64,000 nt of DNA from Kocuria carniphila (GCF_004136555.1 NZ_NOIT01000010.1:1-64000), one strand, 5' to 3'. Shown: positions 1 through 9,352, numbered from the stretch's first letter. Numbers and translations are program-made. The notes: generated by a model from the letters alone, not told the origin.

Positions 1-389
1 ACCAAGAAGTCCTCGGGCAATTCCGTAGAGGTCACCCTCCCCGCACTGGGCGAATCCGTCACCGAAGGCACCGTGACCCGCTGGCTCAAGGAAGTCGGCG
101 AGCAGATCGAGGTCGACGAGCCCCTGCTGGAGGTCTCCACCGACAAGGTCGACACCGAGGTTCCCTCCCCCGTGGCCGGCACCCTGCTGGAGATCAAGGT
201 CCAGGAAGACGAAGACGCAGAGGTCGGCCAGGTCCTGGCCATCGTCGGCGACGAATCCGACGCATCCTCCGACGACTCCGGCTCCGACAGCTCGGACGAC
301 TCCAGCTCCGAGGGCCCCTCCGATGAGCAGGTCGAGGACGCCGCAACCGAGGCGGACTCCGGTGAGAACACCGAAGAGGCCGCCGAGGA
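1..389 (+). repeat. Lipoyl-domain direct repeat, copy 1
   Basis: By eye these 389 bases match 424-812 base for base, with a period of 423 bases (141 codons, in frame). The unit covers a linker end, one lipoyl domain and most of the acidic linker. Third-position identity is complete, so the copies were recently duplicated or are homogenised by gene conversion. The window edge cuts the left end, so the true repeat may be longer. Confidence 0.9.
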
Positions 390-1887
390 GAAGGAAGAGC
401 CCAAGGAAGCACCCAAGGCCGATACCAAGAAGTCCTCGGGCAATTCCGTAGAGGTCACCCTCCCCGCACTGGGCGAATCCGTCACCGAAGGCACCGTGAC
501 CCGCTGGCTCAAGGAAGTCGGCGAGCAGATCGAGGTCGACGAGCCCCTGCTGGAGGTCTCCACCGACAAGGTCGACACCGAGGTTCCCTCCCCCGTGGCC
601 GGCACCCTGCTGGAGATCAAGGTCCAGGAAGACGAAGACGCAGAGGTCGGCCAGGTCCTGGCCATCGTCGGCGACGAATCCGACGCATCCTCCGACGACT
701 CCGGCTCCGACAGCTCGGACGACTCCAGCTCCGAGGGCCCCTCCGATGAGCAGGTCGAGGACGCCGCAACCGAGGCGGACTCCGGTGAGAACACCGAAGA
801 GGCCGCCGAGGACAAGGCTCCCGCCAAGAAAAAAGAGCCCAACAAGGCCGAGCCGAAGAAGGAAGAGTCCAAGCCCGCTCCCAAGCAGGACGACTCCTCT
901 TCCGAGAAGCCCAAGTCCACCTCCGGGCCCTCCGAGGCCGCCGGTTACGTGACTCCCCTGGTGCGCAAGCTCGCTCGCGAGAAGGGCGTGGATCTCGCGA
1001 CCCTGTCCGGCACCGGTGTGGGTGGTCGCATCCGCAAGCAGGACGTGTTGGCTGCGGCCGAAGAGTCCTCCAAGGCTTCCGAGTCCAAGGATCAGTCCGT
1101 CGACATGGCCCCGGCAGTGGCCGGCGGTACCGAGGAGAAGTCGGCTGCTCCGGCAGCGGACGCCAAGCGCGGCACCACCGAGAAGGCTCCTCGCATCCGC
1201 ATGACCATCGCCAAGCGCATGCGCGAGTCCCTGGACGTGTCCGCTCAGCTGACTCAGGTCACCGAGGTGGACATGACCCGCGTGGCTCAGCTGCGCACCA
1301 AGGCCAAGGACCAGTTCCAGAAGCGCGAAGGTGCCAAGCTGACCTTCCTGCCGTTCTTCGCCAAGGCTGTCGCTGAGGCGCTGCAGACTCACCCTGTCCT
1401 CAACGCCACGTTCAAGGAGTCCGACAAGGAGATCGTGTACAACGGCTCCGAGGACATCGCGATCGCCGTTGACACCCCGCGTGGACTGCTCGTTCCGGTC
1501 ATCAAGAACGCCGGTGATCTGAACCTGGGTGGTTTGTCCAAGCAGATCGCAGAGTTGGGTGCCGCCGCCAAGGACGGCTCCATCTCCCCCGATCAGCTGA
1601 CCGGTGGCACGTTCACCATCACGAACATCGGTTCCTTCGGTGCGCTGTTCGACACCCCGATCATCAACCAGCCGCAGGTTGCGATCCTGGGTACGGGCAC
1701 CATCGTGAAGCGCCCCATGGTCATCACTGATGCGGACGGTAATGACACCATTTCCATCCGTCACATGTGCTACCTGTCGCTGACCTACGATCACCGCTTG
1801 GTCGACGGCGCGGACGCCGGTCGCTTCCTCTCCACGATGAAGAAGCGACTGGAAGAGGGTCACTTCGAGTCCGAGGTCGGTCTCTGA
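1..1887 (+). CDS. sucB: Dihydrolipoamide acyltransferase (E2 of 2-oxoglutarate/pyruvate dehydrogenase), 5'-truncated
   Basis: The reading frame is open from base 1, so the gene starts left of the window. This E2 core carries acyl groups on lipoyl-lysine between E1 and E3 of the 2-oxo acid dehydrogenase complexes. Visible order: linker, lipoyl domain with the DKVDTEV lysine motif, acidic Ser/Asp/Glu-rich linker, a second identical lipoyl domain and linker, Lys/Pro-rich linker, peripheral subunit-binding domain (VTPLVRKLAREKGVDL) and the catalytic domain ending with the HRLVDG motif. A linker precedes the first visible lipoyl domain, so at least one more domain probably lies upstream (inference). 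The lipoate genes lipB and lipA lie downstream. Whether it serves one or both dehydrogenases cannot be told from sequence. Confidence 0.93.
   Translation, partial: TKKSSGNSVEVTLPALGESVTEGTVTRWLKEVGEQIEVDEPLLEVSTDKVDTEVPSPVAGTLLEIKVQEDEDAEVGQVLAIVGDESDASSDDSGSDSSDDSSSEGPSDEQVEDAATEADSGENTEEAAEEKEEPKEAPKADTKKSSGNSVEVTLPALGESVTEGTVTRWLKEVGEQIEVDEPLLEVSTDKVDTEVPSPVAGTLLEIKVQEDEDAEVGQVLAIVGDESDASSDDSGSDSSDDSSSEGPSDEQVEDAATEADSGENTEEAAEDKAPAKKKEPNKAEPKKEESKPAPKQDDSSSEKPKSTSGPSEAAGYVTPLVRKLAREKGVDLATLSGTGVGGRIRKQDVLAAAEESSKASESKDQSVDMAPAVAGGTEEKSAAPAADAKRGTTEKAPRIRMTIAKRMRESLDVSAQLTQVTEVDMTRVAQLRTKAKDQFQKREGAKLTFLPFFAKAVAEALQTHPVLNATFKESDKEIVYNGSEDIAIAVDTPRGLLVPVIKNAGDLNLGGLSKQIAELGAAAKDGSISPDQLTGGTFTITNIGSFGALFDTPIINQPQVAILGTGTIVKRPMVITDADGNDTISIRHMCYLSLTYDHRLVDGADAGRFLSTMKKRLEEGHFESEVGL
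424..812 (+). repeat. Lipoyl-domain direct repeat, copy 2
   Basis: This is the second copy of the in-frame lipoyl unit. Identity with copy 1 stops at base 813, where the acidic linker gives way to the Lys/Pro-rich linker before the subunit-binding domain. A long identical direct repeat like this can change copy number by recombination and is easily collapsed in assemblies. Confidence 0.9.
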
Positions 1888-1933
1888 TCGCCACTGACTG
1901 ACTCGTAGCGGTCAACCATTCGGTTGATTTATC

Positions 1934-1983
1934 ACCGCCGGGATGTGTTCTGGATCACTCAGAGCGCATCCCGGCGGTTTTGT
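1934..1983 (+). terminator. Rho-independent terminator after sucB
   Basis: A 12-base perfect stem (ACCGCCGGGATG at 1934-1945 with its complement at 1967-1978) is followed by a short T-rich run. It lies 47 bases after the sucB stop and ends the transcript before the next small gene. Confidence 0.8.
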
Positions 1984-2010
1984 TGAGGGGGACTCGGATA
2001 GGGTCGAAGC

Positions 2011-2361
2011 ATGGACTTCCTCTTCAGCCTCATGTTGTTCTTGCACTTCGTCGGCCTGGCCGTGATCATCGGTACCTGGATCTTCACGATGAAGCGCCCC
2101 ACCGTGACCGTGGGCCAGTTCTGGTCCGCGATCGTCATGCTCCTGACCGGTCTGGCCATGGTGGCCATGCGCGAAATGCAGGAGGGCTTCGAGGTCAACC
2201 ACATGAAGATCGGCATCAAGCTGGTCATTCTGCTGGTGGTTGCCGTGGCCGCATTCATCGGAATGCGCAAGACCAAGCGCGGCGAGCCCGTCTCGACCGG
2301 CCTCGCTCACGCTGTGGGCGGCATGGCCTTGATCAACGCCGCCGTCGCCGTCTTCTGGTGA
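2011..2361 (+). CDS. Small four-helix membrane protein of unknown function
   Basis: The 116-residue product is almost entirely hydrophobic with four predicted membrane spans (about residues 3-26, 36-55, 69-86 and 97-115) and short charged loops. The ATG at 2011 directly begins the first helix. I do not recognise the family; short four-helix proteins of this size are common in Actinobacteria. It lies between the sucB terminator and a convergent pseudokinase gene, so it is probably transcribed alone. Confidence 0.75.
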   Translation: MDFLFSLMLFLHFVGLAVIIGTWIFTMKRPTVTVGQFWSAIVMLLTGLAMVAMREMQEGFEVNHMKIGIKLVILLVVAVAAFIGMRKTKRGEPVSTGLAHAVGGMALINAAVAVFW

Positions 2362-2386
2362 TCCTGCAGCCCTGAACCTTCCTTTC

Positions 2387-2421
2387 GGAGCCTCGCCGCG
2401 CCTGGTGCGCAGCGGGGCTCC
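2387..2421. terminator. Imperfect hairpin between convergent genes
   Basis: GGAGCC...GGCTCC arms with a GC-rich interior fold into an imperfect hairpin between the plus-strand small membrane gene and the minus-strand pseudokinase gene. It lacks a clean T tract, so the terminator call is tentative. Confidence 0.45.
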
Positions 2422-2509
2422 TCTCATGGCCGGGGTGCCGCCGCCGTATCGTCCGCGGTGGGTCGACTGCAACAGTTACCGCACCCGCAACGGGCTGAAT
2501 GTGCACGTT

Positions 2510-4234
2510 TTATCCCTGGCGTTCAACCGGAGTGACATCCACGATTCGCCACCCCTGGTTCGTGTGGGCCACGGTGATGTGCACGTTCTGGCGCACCGTG
2601 GCGTCCTCGCGGTCCACGTGCGAGTCCGAGGGAAGCTCCCCGTGCCAGCCACGTGTGAGGATCTCGGCGTAGAACGTCTGCGCGTCTTCGCTGCCCCGCT
2701 CGTCATCCCGTTCGTCGTTGGATCTCGCCGAGGCATCGGAAACACTCGCCGGCTCAAGGCGATCCACTTCCATACTCAGTCCGGAGAGGACCGAGTAGTC
2801 ACTGGCGCCACCGTCCCGGTCAGCGGCATGGGCGATGGTCGACCTGTCAGATTCTGCCAGCGCGGAGCCTTTCACGTACACCGCCGTGAGCGCCTGCTCA
2901 TCCCCCGCAGCCAATGCATGGGCACGCGAGGAAACAAGGCGGCGCGCCGCTTCCTCCGCGGCCCCCGGCGATTCAGCACCGGCACCGGCGTCAGCCCCCG
3001 AAACCTCCCGCTCGGTCGCCACGGGGGATGTCTCTCCCCCTGTAAGTTCGGCGACCCCGAACCACGCGCATCCGACCACGGCGGTGGCAGCCAGTGCCAG
3101 AACCAGTGGTCGCCGCCAGGAGCGCCCTTCAACCGCGGAAGCCGTACTGGAACTCGATCCACGGCGTGATCTCGGTCGCCAGGCCCGTCCCAGCCTCACT
3201 TCGGTGCCGTCCGCTCGAATGATCTGCGGGGTTGACGGGCGGGCTGTCCTGGGCGCGGTTCTGGCAGCCGGAATGGCCGCGATGCCCGTGGCGAATTCAT
3301 GGGCGGTGGGTCTAGGTTCGGGGTCATCATTGAGTGCGGCCTCCAGCATGAGCACCAGGCCCCTGGGCGCGGCGGGACACACGAGGGTCAACGGCACCCG
3401 GTGAGAATCCGAACCCGGCACCCTACCCGTCAAAGCCACCCATGCGAGGGTGGCCAATGCTTTGACGTCATCCGCCGGGATTCGCGCAACACCGCGGTCC
3501 AGCATCTCGGGCCGGTCATCGTGGCCCCACGACACCACAGCTGGCAGATCAGGATCAGAGCGCACATCAGTGATCGCAGGCACCCCGTAACCGTCCAACC
3601 ACACCTCCCGGTCCGGACCAAGCAGGATGTTGTGTTGACTCAAGGTGCCGTGCACCCACCCCTGATCGTGCAGGGCGGCCAACCCTTTGGCCGCCGCGGT
3701 GAGGATCGGAGAGATCTCGGCTGGAGGCACCCGTCCGTCCTGGGCGATTCTGCGGGCCAGGGAGATACCGGTCACGTGGCCGGACACCAACGCCTCTGCA
3801 CAGTCAGAGTCGCCTATGATTCCACGCACCGGCACCAAGTGAGGATGGGAATTACCGGCCCAGAACTCGGCCACTCGGGACATGGAGCGCTGTTGCGCCT
3901 CACGCTCTTCCCTCGCGGTACCCGTGGCGAACGTGACCGTGAACTTCTCGCGGCTGAATTCTTCTTTCGCGAGCCACGTACGGGTCCCCCTCCCCGTTCC
4001 CAAGTGGCCGACCAGTTCCAACCCCTCGGAGTGAGCGGCTGCACGGTCGTGAGATTCCAAGAAAGCCTCCGGTCCGTCCGCGCCCGGTGAATCTGCCAAG
4101 CTGTCGCCGCCGGTCGTTGTCTCGGATGATGAACCCTGTGAATCCGGGACGTGCGACCGTGCTCGTTCAGCAGGCGGCCGTTGGGCGGCCAAGAGCCGTT
4201 CCTGGGCTCGGGTCCGTTTCTCTGGTGCGCTCAT
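2510..4234 (-). CDS. Membrane-anchored protein-kinase-like protein (probable pseudokinase)
   Basis: The fold resembles a bacterial Ser/Thr kinase followed by a basic linker, one membrane span near residues 380-405 and an extracytoplasmic C-terminal domain of about 150 residues. The usual catalytic residues are changed. The beta-3 strand reads FTVTFATG with no VAxK lysine, the HRD loop reads HGTLSQHN without the catalytic Asp, and DFG is replaced by DGYG. The glycine-rich loop (GTGRGT) and the Asn of the catalytic loop remain. It therefore probably binds partners or nucleotide without phosphotransfer (inference). The ATG at 4234 is preferred; a GTG at 4249 is also in frame. It is divergent from lipB. 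Confidence 0.75.
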   Translation of the reverse strand: MSAPEKRTRAQERLLAAQRPPAERARSHVPDSQGSSSETTTGGDSLADSPGADGPEAFLESHDRAAAHSEGLELVGHLGTGRGTRTWLAKEEFSREKFTVTFATGTAREEREAQQRSMSRVAEFWAGNSHPHLVPVRGIIGDSDCAEALVSGHVTGISLARRIAQDGRVPPAEISPILTAAAKGLAALHDQGWVHGTLSQHNILLGPDREVWLDGYGVPAITDVRSDPDLPAVVSWGHDDRPEMLDRGVARIPADDVKALATLAWVALTGRVPGSDSHRVPLTLVCPAAPRGLVLMLEAALNDDPEPRPTAHEFATGIAAIPAARTAPRTARPSTPQIIRADGTEVRLGRAWRPRSRRGSSSSTASAVEGRSWRRPLVLALAATAVVGCAWFGVAELTGGETSPVATEREVSGADAGAGAESPGAAEEAARRLVSSRAHALAAGDEQALTAVYVKGSALAESDRSTIAHAADRDGGASDYSVLSGLSMEVDRLEPASVSDASARSNDERDDERGSEDAQTFYAEILTRGWHGELPSDSHVDREDATVRQNVHITVAHTNQGWRIVDVTPVERQG

Positions 4235-4309
4235 GAGCCCACTGTGCACCCAAACCGCCCGGGCCCGCTCACGTTATCCACAGGCTGGTACAAGGGATAA
4301 ACTAACCGA

Positions 4310-5011
4310 ATGGCTTTGCACTTCGAACGCATGGGGTTCGACCCGAACTTCGTGGACTACCGTTCCTGCCTGCAACTGCAGCAAGAGGTCCACGACCAGA
4401 TCGTGGGCGGTGAACGCGGTAACACCGTGATGTTGCTCGAACACAACCCCGTCTATACGGCCGGTCGCCGCACTGAGCAGCACGAATACCCCCGGGACGG
4501 TACCGAAGTGGTCCCCATCGGCCGAGGTGGGAAACTCACCTATCACGGTCCCGGAATGCTCATCGGCTACCCCATCATGCGACTGCCCATCCCCCTGGAC
4601 GTGGTCAAGGTAGTACGCGTCCTGGAAGAAATCATCATCGCCGTGGTCAAGGATTTCGGGGTCGAAGCCACCACTGTGGAGGGCAGATCCGGGGCGTGGG
4701 TGCCCGCCGATGATCGAGGACCGGACCGCAAAATCTCCGCCATCGGCCTGCAGGTCTCCAAGCGTGTGACCATGCACGGGTTCGCGCTCAACTGTTCCAA
4801 CGACCTGTTGCCCTTCGGCAACTTCATTCCGTGCGGCATCACCGATGCCGGCGTGACCTCCATCAGCAAGGAAACGGGGAATCAGATCAACCCCGCTGAC
4901 GTTGTTGAACGCATGGAGCAGGAGCTGGCGGCCCGCGAATTGGACCTCTGCGCCCCGTTCGAGCCCGACTCACCCGCAACACCCCTAACCCTGGACTCTC
5001 TGGTCTCCTAA
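4310..5011 (+). CDS. lipB: Octanoyltransferase (lipoate protein ligase B)
   Basis: LipB moves the octanoyl group from acyl carrier protein to the lipoyl lysine of E2 subunits and GcvH, the first step of lipoate assembly. The 233-residue protein has the family motifs [14 protein letters not shown] (about 71-84), the conserved lysine in RKISAIG (Lys141) and the acyl-intermediate cysteine in [11 protein letters not shown] (Cys175). It starts at ATG 4310, soon after an AT-rich GATAAACT stretch that could be a -10 box. lipA follows 69 bases downstream, and both serve the E2 encoded at the left edge. Confidence 0.96.
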   Translation: MALHFERMGFDPNFVDYRSCLQLQQEVHDQIVGGERGNTVMLLEHNPVYTAGRRTEQHEYPRDGTEVVPIGRGGKLTYHGPGMLIGYPIMRLPIPLDVVKVVRVLEEIIIAVVKDFGVEATTVEGRSGAWVPADDRGPDRKISAIGLQVSKRVTMHGFALNCSNDLLPFGNFIPCGITDAGVTSISKETGNQINPADVVERMEQELAARELDLCAPFEPDSPATPLTLDSLVS

Positions 5012-5080
5012 GCTGGAGGACAGTGACTTGCCTGCACCACCGCGTCAGGCACAACCGAGCGCCACAAGCGAGGAGTACGT

Positions 5081-6088
5081 ATGACCATCGCGCCCGAAGG
5101 CCGCAAGCTGCTGCGTGTTGAACAGCGCAACGCGTCTGTTCCGATCGAGAAGAAGCCCAATTGGCTCAAGAACACCGCCAAGATGGGCCCGCAGTTCCAG
5201 GAACTGAAGTCCATGGCGCGCGGCCGCGGGCTGCACACGGTGTGCGAAGAAGCCGGTTGTCCCAACATCTACGAATGCTGGGAAGATCGCGAGGCCACGT
5301 TCCTGATCGGCGGCGACACCTGCACCCGTCGTTGCGACTTCTGCGATATCGCTACCGGCAAGCCCGGCATGCTCGACGCTTCCGAGCCCCGTAAGGTTGC
5401 CGAGTCCGTCCTTGATCTGAACCTGCGCTACGCAACCGTGACCTCGGTGGCCCGCGACGATCTCCTGGACGGCGGCGCATGGCTGAACGCGGAAACCATT
5501 CGTCAGATCCACGAGCTCAATCCCTCCACCGGCGTCGAGATCCTGATTCCTGATTTCAAGGGTCAGCCGGACGCCGTTCAGCAGGTCATCGACGCCCAGC
5601 CCGAGGTTTTCGCGCACAACCTGGAAACTGTGCCGCGGATCTTCAAGCAGATCCGCCCCGCGTTCTCCTACGAGCGTTCCCTGGATGTCCTCACGCAGGG
5701 CAAGGAGAACGGGATGATCGTGAAGTCCAACCTGATCCTGGGTATGGGCGAGACGGACGAGGAAGTCTACGAAGCCCTGTGCGATCTGCACGACGCCGGT
5801 TGCGACATCATCACCCTCACCCAGTACCTGCGTCCAGGCCCCACTTTCCACCCCATCGAGCGCTGGGTGACCCCGCAGCAGTTCGTCGACTTCTCCAAGC
5901 AGGCCGAGGAGATCGGTTTCCTGGGTGTGATGGCCGGTCCCATGGTGCGTTCGTCCTACCGCGCCGGCAAGCTGTGGGCTCGCGCCATGAAGAAGATGGG
6001 CCGCGAGATCCCCGAGCACCTGTCCCACATCGACGATTCGGGTTCGGCCAGCCAGGAGGCTTCCTCCCTGGTCGCCCGCCTGAGCTGA
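5081..6088 (+). CDS. lipA: Lipoyl synthase (radical SAM)
   Basis: LipA inserts two sulfur atoms into the protein-bound octanoyl chain. It has both iron-sulfur sites: the auxiliary cluster cysteines Cys55, Cys60 and Cys66, and the radical-SAM motif CTRRCDFC (Cys81, Cys85, Cys88). The 335-residue length is normal for actinobacterial LipA. A GAGGAG Shine-Dalgarno sequence precedes ATG 5081. It follows lipB, likely in one transcript, and a 34-base palindrome lies after its stop. Confidence 0.97.
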   Translation: MTIAPEGRKLLRVEQRNASVPIEKKPNWLKNTAKMGPQFQELKSMARGRGLHTVCEEAGCPNIYECWEDREATFLIGGDTCTRRCDFCDIATGKPGMLDASEPRKVAESVLDLNLRYATVTSVARDDLLDGGAWLNAETIRQIHELNPSTGVEILIPDFKGQPDAVQQVIDAQPEVFAHNLETVPRIFKQIRPAFSYERSLDVLTQGKENGMIVKSNLILGMGETDEEVYEALCDLHDAGCDIITLTQYLRPGPTFHPIERWVTPQQFVDFSKQAEEIGFLGVMAGPMVRSSYRAGKLWARAMKKMGREIPEHLSHIDDSGSASQEASSLVARLS

Positions 6089-6103
6089 GCCCGCTCTCCC
6101 GGT

Positions 6104-6137
6104 ACGACGACGCCGCCCGGCCGGGCGGCGTCGTCGT
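6104..6137. terminator. Perfect 34-base loopless palindrome after lipA
   Basis: ACGACGACGCCGCCCGG at 6104-6120 is followed directly by its exact complement at 6121-6137. The position, 15 bases after the lipA stop, fits a terminator, but there is no poly-T tract and no spacer loop. The arm shares GACGCCGC with the palindrome after cysE. Confidence 0.6.
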
Positions 6138-6229
6138 CCTGTGTCCGGCGCTGCCCGAGAACGCGTCACGGGCACCTGCCAGCGGTTAGAATGGCCGCAA
6201 TCCCCTACCAGCAATCGCGAGGAACAAAA

Positions 6230-6979
6230 GTGTCACCTAGCACCTCATCCACAGCCCGTGCTGCCGAGCGCGAACGCAAGCGCGAGGATAGGCGCAAGCG
6301 CAAAGCGGCGAAGGGTCCGGGCATTTTCGCCCAGATGAAGCAAGTCTTCCAGATGACCAAGGAGCGGGAACCCAACATCCTGCTCTGGATGATCCTGCTG
6401 GGTCTCGGTGTGCTGCTGGTGTTCCTGCTCATCGGTGTGCTGCTCAACAACTGGCTCACGTGGCTGTTGATCGGTATTCCGTTCGGCATTCTGGCCGCGG
6501 TGATCCTGCTGTCGAGGCGAGCCGAACGTGCTGCCTTCTCCCGGATCGACGGCCAGCCCGGTGCAGCCGGCGCTGCCCTGTCCACTCTCAAGCGCGGCTG
6601 GATCATTGAGGAAGAACCCGCCGCCATGGATCCCAAGTCCAAGGATCTGCTGTTCCGCGTGGTGGGTCGCCCCGGCGTGGTGTTCGTGACCGAGGGTCCC
6701 GTGAACCGCGTGGACAAGCTGGTCAAAAAGGAACGTCGCCGCATTGGTCCCGTGATCCAGAACGTACCGATTCACGTGGTGAAGTCGGGTAACGGTGAGA
6801 GCCAGGTTCCGCTGAGCAAACTCGCCAAGCACCTGAAGAAGCTCGACAAGACCCTGACCAAGCAGGAAGTGCACGTGGTCTACAAGCGTCTGAACACGCT
6901 GCAGAACCGCTTGCCGATTCCCAAGGGCATTGACCCCATGAAGGCCCGCCCGGACCGCAAGGCCATGCGCGGGCGCTAA
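6230..6979 (+). CDS. DUF4191 family membrane protein
   Basis: The protein has a basic, Arg/Lys-rich N-terminus, two adjacent membrane helices (about residues 45-95) and a charged cytoplasmic domain of about 150 residues. This matches the DUF4191 family, often found directly after lipA in Actinobacteria. The GTG at 6230 preceded by GAGGA is preferred to an upstream in-frame ATG at 6191. Its function is unknown; the position suggests co-expression with lipoate synthesis, though the palindrome after lipA may separate them. Confidence 0.85.
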   Translation: MSPSTSSTARAAERERKREDRRKRKAAKGPGIFAQMKQVFQMTKEREPNILLWMILLGLGVLLVFLLIGVLLNNWLTWLLIGIPFGILAAVILLSRRAERAAFSRIDGQPGAAGAALSTLKRGWIIEEEPAAMDPKSKDLLFRVVGRPGVVFVTEGPVNRVDKLVKKERRRIGPVIQNVPIHVVKSGNGESQVPLSKLAKHLKKLDKTLTKQEVHVVYKRLNTLQNRLPIPKGIDPMKARPDRKAMRGR

Positions 6980-7015
6980 ACCGCCCCGGGGTGATGCGCC
7001 GTCAGCTGGCGACGG

Positions 7016-7462
7016 TCAGCGAACCTTCACCAGAATGGTGCCCACGGCCCGATCGTGGAGCCCGCGCTGATCCTGGTCGTAAATGACCGGGGGGATCACC
7101 AGACACAGCAACAACGACCGAATGGCCGCTTTGCCGAAACCGGCGGGGCGGCCATTCATCGTCTGTACCTGCAGCCCCATGAGCCAATGACCAATGGTGC
7201 GGCCGAAGGCACCGACCAACAGCACATTGAGGACGAACAGCACGGCGAGGTTCATGAGCCCGTTCTGGTTCCACTGGGTCAGGAACAGGTTGGCAATGAC
7301 CATGGCCAGGAGCCAGTCGAGGCACAGCGCGAAGAACCGCGGCACGAAGCGTGCCACCGACGCGGGGCCGTCAATGGGCCTGCCCAGCCGCTCCCCCGGA
7401 TATTCATTGGTGCGCGAGGGGCCACCTTCGAGCCAAGAACCCAGATCCTGCCGTGAAATCAT
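7016..7462 (-). CDS. RDD family membrane protein
   Basis: The 148-residue protein has an RDD-type domain: VARFVPRFFALCLDWLL in the first helix, two further helices (about 68-85 and 105-122), and the conserved GRTIGHWLMGLQV segment. The family name residues are partly altered (R-F-F...D). RDD proteins are small membrane proteins of mostly unknown role, some proposed as transporters. It is convergent with the DUF4191 gene and divergent from glnA, so its promoter shares the 7463-7720 intergenic region. Confidence 0.85.
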   Translation of the reverse strand: MISRQDLGSWLEGGPSRTNEYPGERLGRPIDGPASVARFVPRFFALCLDWLLAMVIANLFLTQWNQNGLMNLAVLFVLNVLLVGAFGRTIGHWLMGLQVQTMNGRPAGFGKAAIRSLLLCLVIPPVIYDQDQRGLHDRAVGTILVKVR

Positions 7463-7584
7463 GCTCTCAGCCTATCTGCCCTTCCGGTGTTGGACGTGCC
7501 AAGCCCAGTAGACTGAGGATGTACCGACCGGTCGGTGTTGTCCGGGATTCCAGGTCGGCCATGTGCGCGTGTGCCCTTGAACGT

Positions 7585-7622
7585 GTTACATGGTCGAAAC
7601 ATTGGTGTCACGGACGGGCAAT
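7585..7622 (+). promoter_or_regulatory. GlnR binding site upstream of glnA
   Basis: The blocks read GTTAC, six bases, GAAAC, six bases, GTCAC, six bases, GCAAT. This is the a1-b1-a2-b2 arrangement with fixed 6-base spacers described for actinobacterial GlnR boxes. A likely -10 element (TAGGAT, 7633-7638) lies about 10 bases downstream, placing the box over the -35 region. This suggests nitrogen control of glnA by GlnR, which lies outside this window. Confidence 0.8.
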
Positions 7623-7720
7623 GCCAGGTTCTTAGGATGGACATCAGAACCGAGCGCGGTGATCACCCCAGGGTGACACTGTCGCTGATCGGGACGCCCA
7701 TACAGAAGGAGAACAGGTCC

Positions 7721-9145
7721 ATGTTCCAGTCAGCCGAGGAAGTCCTCGCCTACATCAAGGATGAGGAAGTCGTTTTCGTCGACCTCCGATTCACCGATAT
7801 GCCGGGTGTGCAGCAGCACTTCAACCTGCCCGCCAAGTCGGTGGACAACGATTTCTTCACCGACGGACAGTTGTTCGACGGTTCCTCCATCCGAGGCTTC
7901 CAGGGAATTGCTGAATCGGACATGCAGCTGATTCCGGATCCCACGTCCGCTTTCGTGGATCCCTACCGCGTGGAGAAGACCTTGGTGGTCACCTGCTCCA
8001 TCGTGAACCCCCGCACCGGCGAGCCCTACCACCGCGATCCCCGCGGCGTGGCAGAGCGTGCCGAGGCCTACCTGAACTCCACCGGCATCGCGGACACCGC
8101 GAACTTCGCCTCCGAGGCCGAGTTCTTCGTCTTCGACGACGCTCGGTTCCAGGTTTCCCCGGAGAGCACCTTCTACAAGATCGATTCGGAAGAGGCTCCC
8201 TGGAATTCCGGCCGCAAGGAAGAGGGCGGCAACCTGGCCAACAAGACCCACACCAAGGGCGGCTACTTCCCGGTCTCCCCCGTGGACAAGCAGGCCGACC
8301 TGCGTGACGCCATGTGTGTTGCTCTGGACGAGGTCGGTTTGTTCGTGGAGCGTTCCCACCACGAGGTGGGCGCACCGGGCCAGGCGGAGATCAACTACCG
8401 TTTCTCCACCCTGACTGCCGCCGCTGACGACCTGCTGAAGTTCAAGTACGTCATCAAGAACACCGCGGACATGTTCGGCAAGACCGTGACGTTCATGCCC
8501 AAGCCCGTCTACAACGACAACGGCTCCGGCATGCACTGCCACCAGTCCCTGTGGAAGGGCGGCGAGCCCCTGTTCTACGACGAGAAGGGCTACGCGGGCC
8601 TCTCTGACGTGGCACGTTGGTACATCGGCGGTCTGCTGGAGCACTCCTCCGCAGTGCTGGCGTTCACGAACCCCACGGTCAACTCCTACCGCCGCCTGGT
8701 CAAGGGCTACGAGGCACCGGTCAACATGGTGTACTCGCAGGGCAACCGCTCCGCCGGTATCCGTATCCCCATCACGGGCACCAACCCCAAGGCCAAGCGC
8801 CTGGAGTTCCGCGCACCGGACCCCTCCTGCAACCCGTACCTGGCCTTCGCTGCTCAGCTGATGGCCGGTCTGGACGGTATCCGTAACCGCATCGAGCCCG
8901 CGGATCCGATCGACAAGGACCTCTACGAGCTTCCCCCGGAGGAGGCCAAGGACATCAAGAAGGCCCCGGCCACTCTTGAGGAGGCCCTGGTGGCACTCGA
9001 GGAGGATCACGAGTTCTTGCTCGCCGGTGACGTGTTCACCGAGGACCTCATCGAGACCTGGATCGAATACAAGCGTGAGAACGAGCTCAAGCCGCTCTCG
9101 CTGGTGCCGCACCCGCTCGAGTTCGAGCTCTACTACGGCGTGTGA
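7721..9145 (+). CDS. glnA: Glutamine synthetase type I
   Basis: GlnA makes glutamine from glutamate, ammonia and ATP. From ATG 7721 the protein has 474 residues, the usual type I length. It shows the [38 protein letters not shown] and NRSAGIRIP motifs, and the [10 protein letters not shown] segment whose tyrosine is the adenylylation site in GSI-beta enzymes. An AGAAGGAGAA ribosome site precedes ATG 7721; an earlier in-frame start at 7535 would include the GlnR box and is rejected. A strong terminator follows. Confidence 0.97.
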   Translation: MFQSAEEVLAYIKDEEVVFVDLRFTDMPGVQQHFNLPAKSVDNDFFTDGQLFDGSSIRGFQGIAESDMQLIPDPTSAFVDPYRVEKTLVVTCSIVNPRTGEPYHRDPRGVAERAEAYLNSTGIADTANFASEAEFFVFDDARFQVSPESTFYKIDSEEAPWNSGRKEEGGNLANKTHTKGGYFPVSPVDKQADLRDAMCVALDEVGLFVERSHHEVGAPGQAEINYRFSTLTAAADDLLKFKYVIKNTADMFGKTVTFMPKPVYNDNGSGMHCHQSLWKGGEPLFYDEKGYAGLSDVARWYIGGLLEHSSAVLAFTNPTVNSYRRLVKGYEAPVNMVYSQGNRSAGIRIPITGTNPKAKRLEFRAPDPSCNPYLAFAAQLMAGLDGIRNRIEPADPIDKDLYELPPEEAKDIKKAPATLEEALVALEEDHEFLLAGDVFTEDLIETWIEYKRENELKPLSLVPHPLEFELYYGV

Positions 9146-9172
9146 TCCACTGATCCAGCGCTGACCGAATTC

Positions 9173-9206
9173 GGCCCCGACCAACACACGTTGGTCGGGG
9201 CCTTTT
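9173..9206 (+). terminator. Rho-independent terminator after glnA
   Basis: A 12-base perfect stem, GGCCCCGACCAA at 9173-9184 with its complement at 9191-9202, has a 6-base loop and is followed by TTTT. It lies 27 bases after the glnA stop. The next 146 bases up to the mptB stop hold further GACGACGCCGC-rich imperfect dyads that may end the convergent transcript. Confidence 0.9.
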
Positions 9207-9352
9207 CGCTTCCGGCCAGGATTCATGTCCCGGCTAGATGACGCCCGGTTCGACGACGCCGCTCGGCCGGCCGAACGCGCGGCCAGGCACGCGCCGTGGG
9301 TGGTGACGCAGCGACGTCGTCGTGTGTCGCTCCGTGCTCCGTGCCGAACTCG

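Noticed and set aside
1-812. CRISPR or satellite array
   Set aside because: The repeat unit is 423 bases and codes for lipoyl domains; no short spaced repeats of CRISPR type occur anywhere in the window.
5045-6214. 389-residue minus-strand frame over lipA
   Set aside because: It is fully antisense to lipA with no recognisable domain.
7730-9226. 498-residue open frame on the minus strand across glnA
   Set aside because: It mirrors glnA codon bias, lacks any family motif and has no ribosome site; it is a shadow of a highly biased gene.
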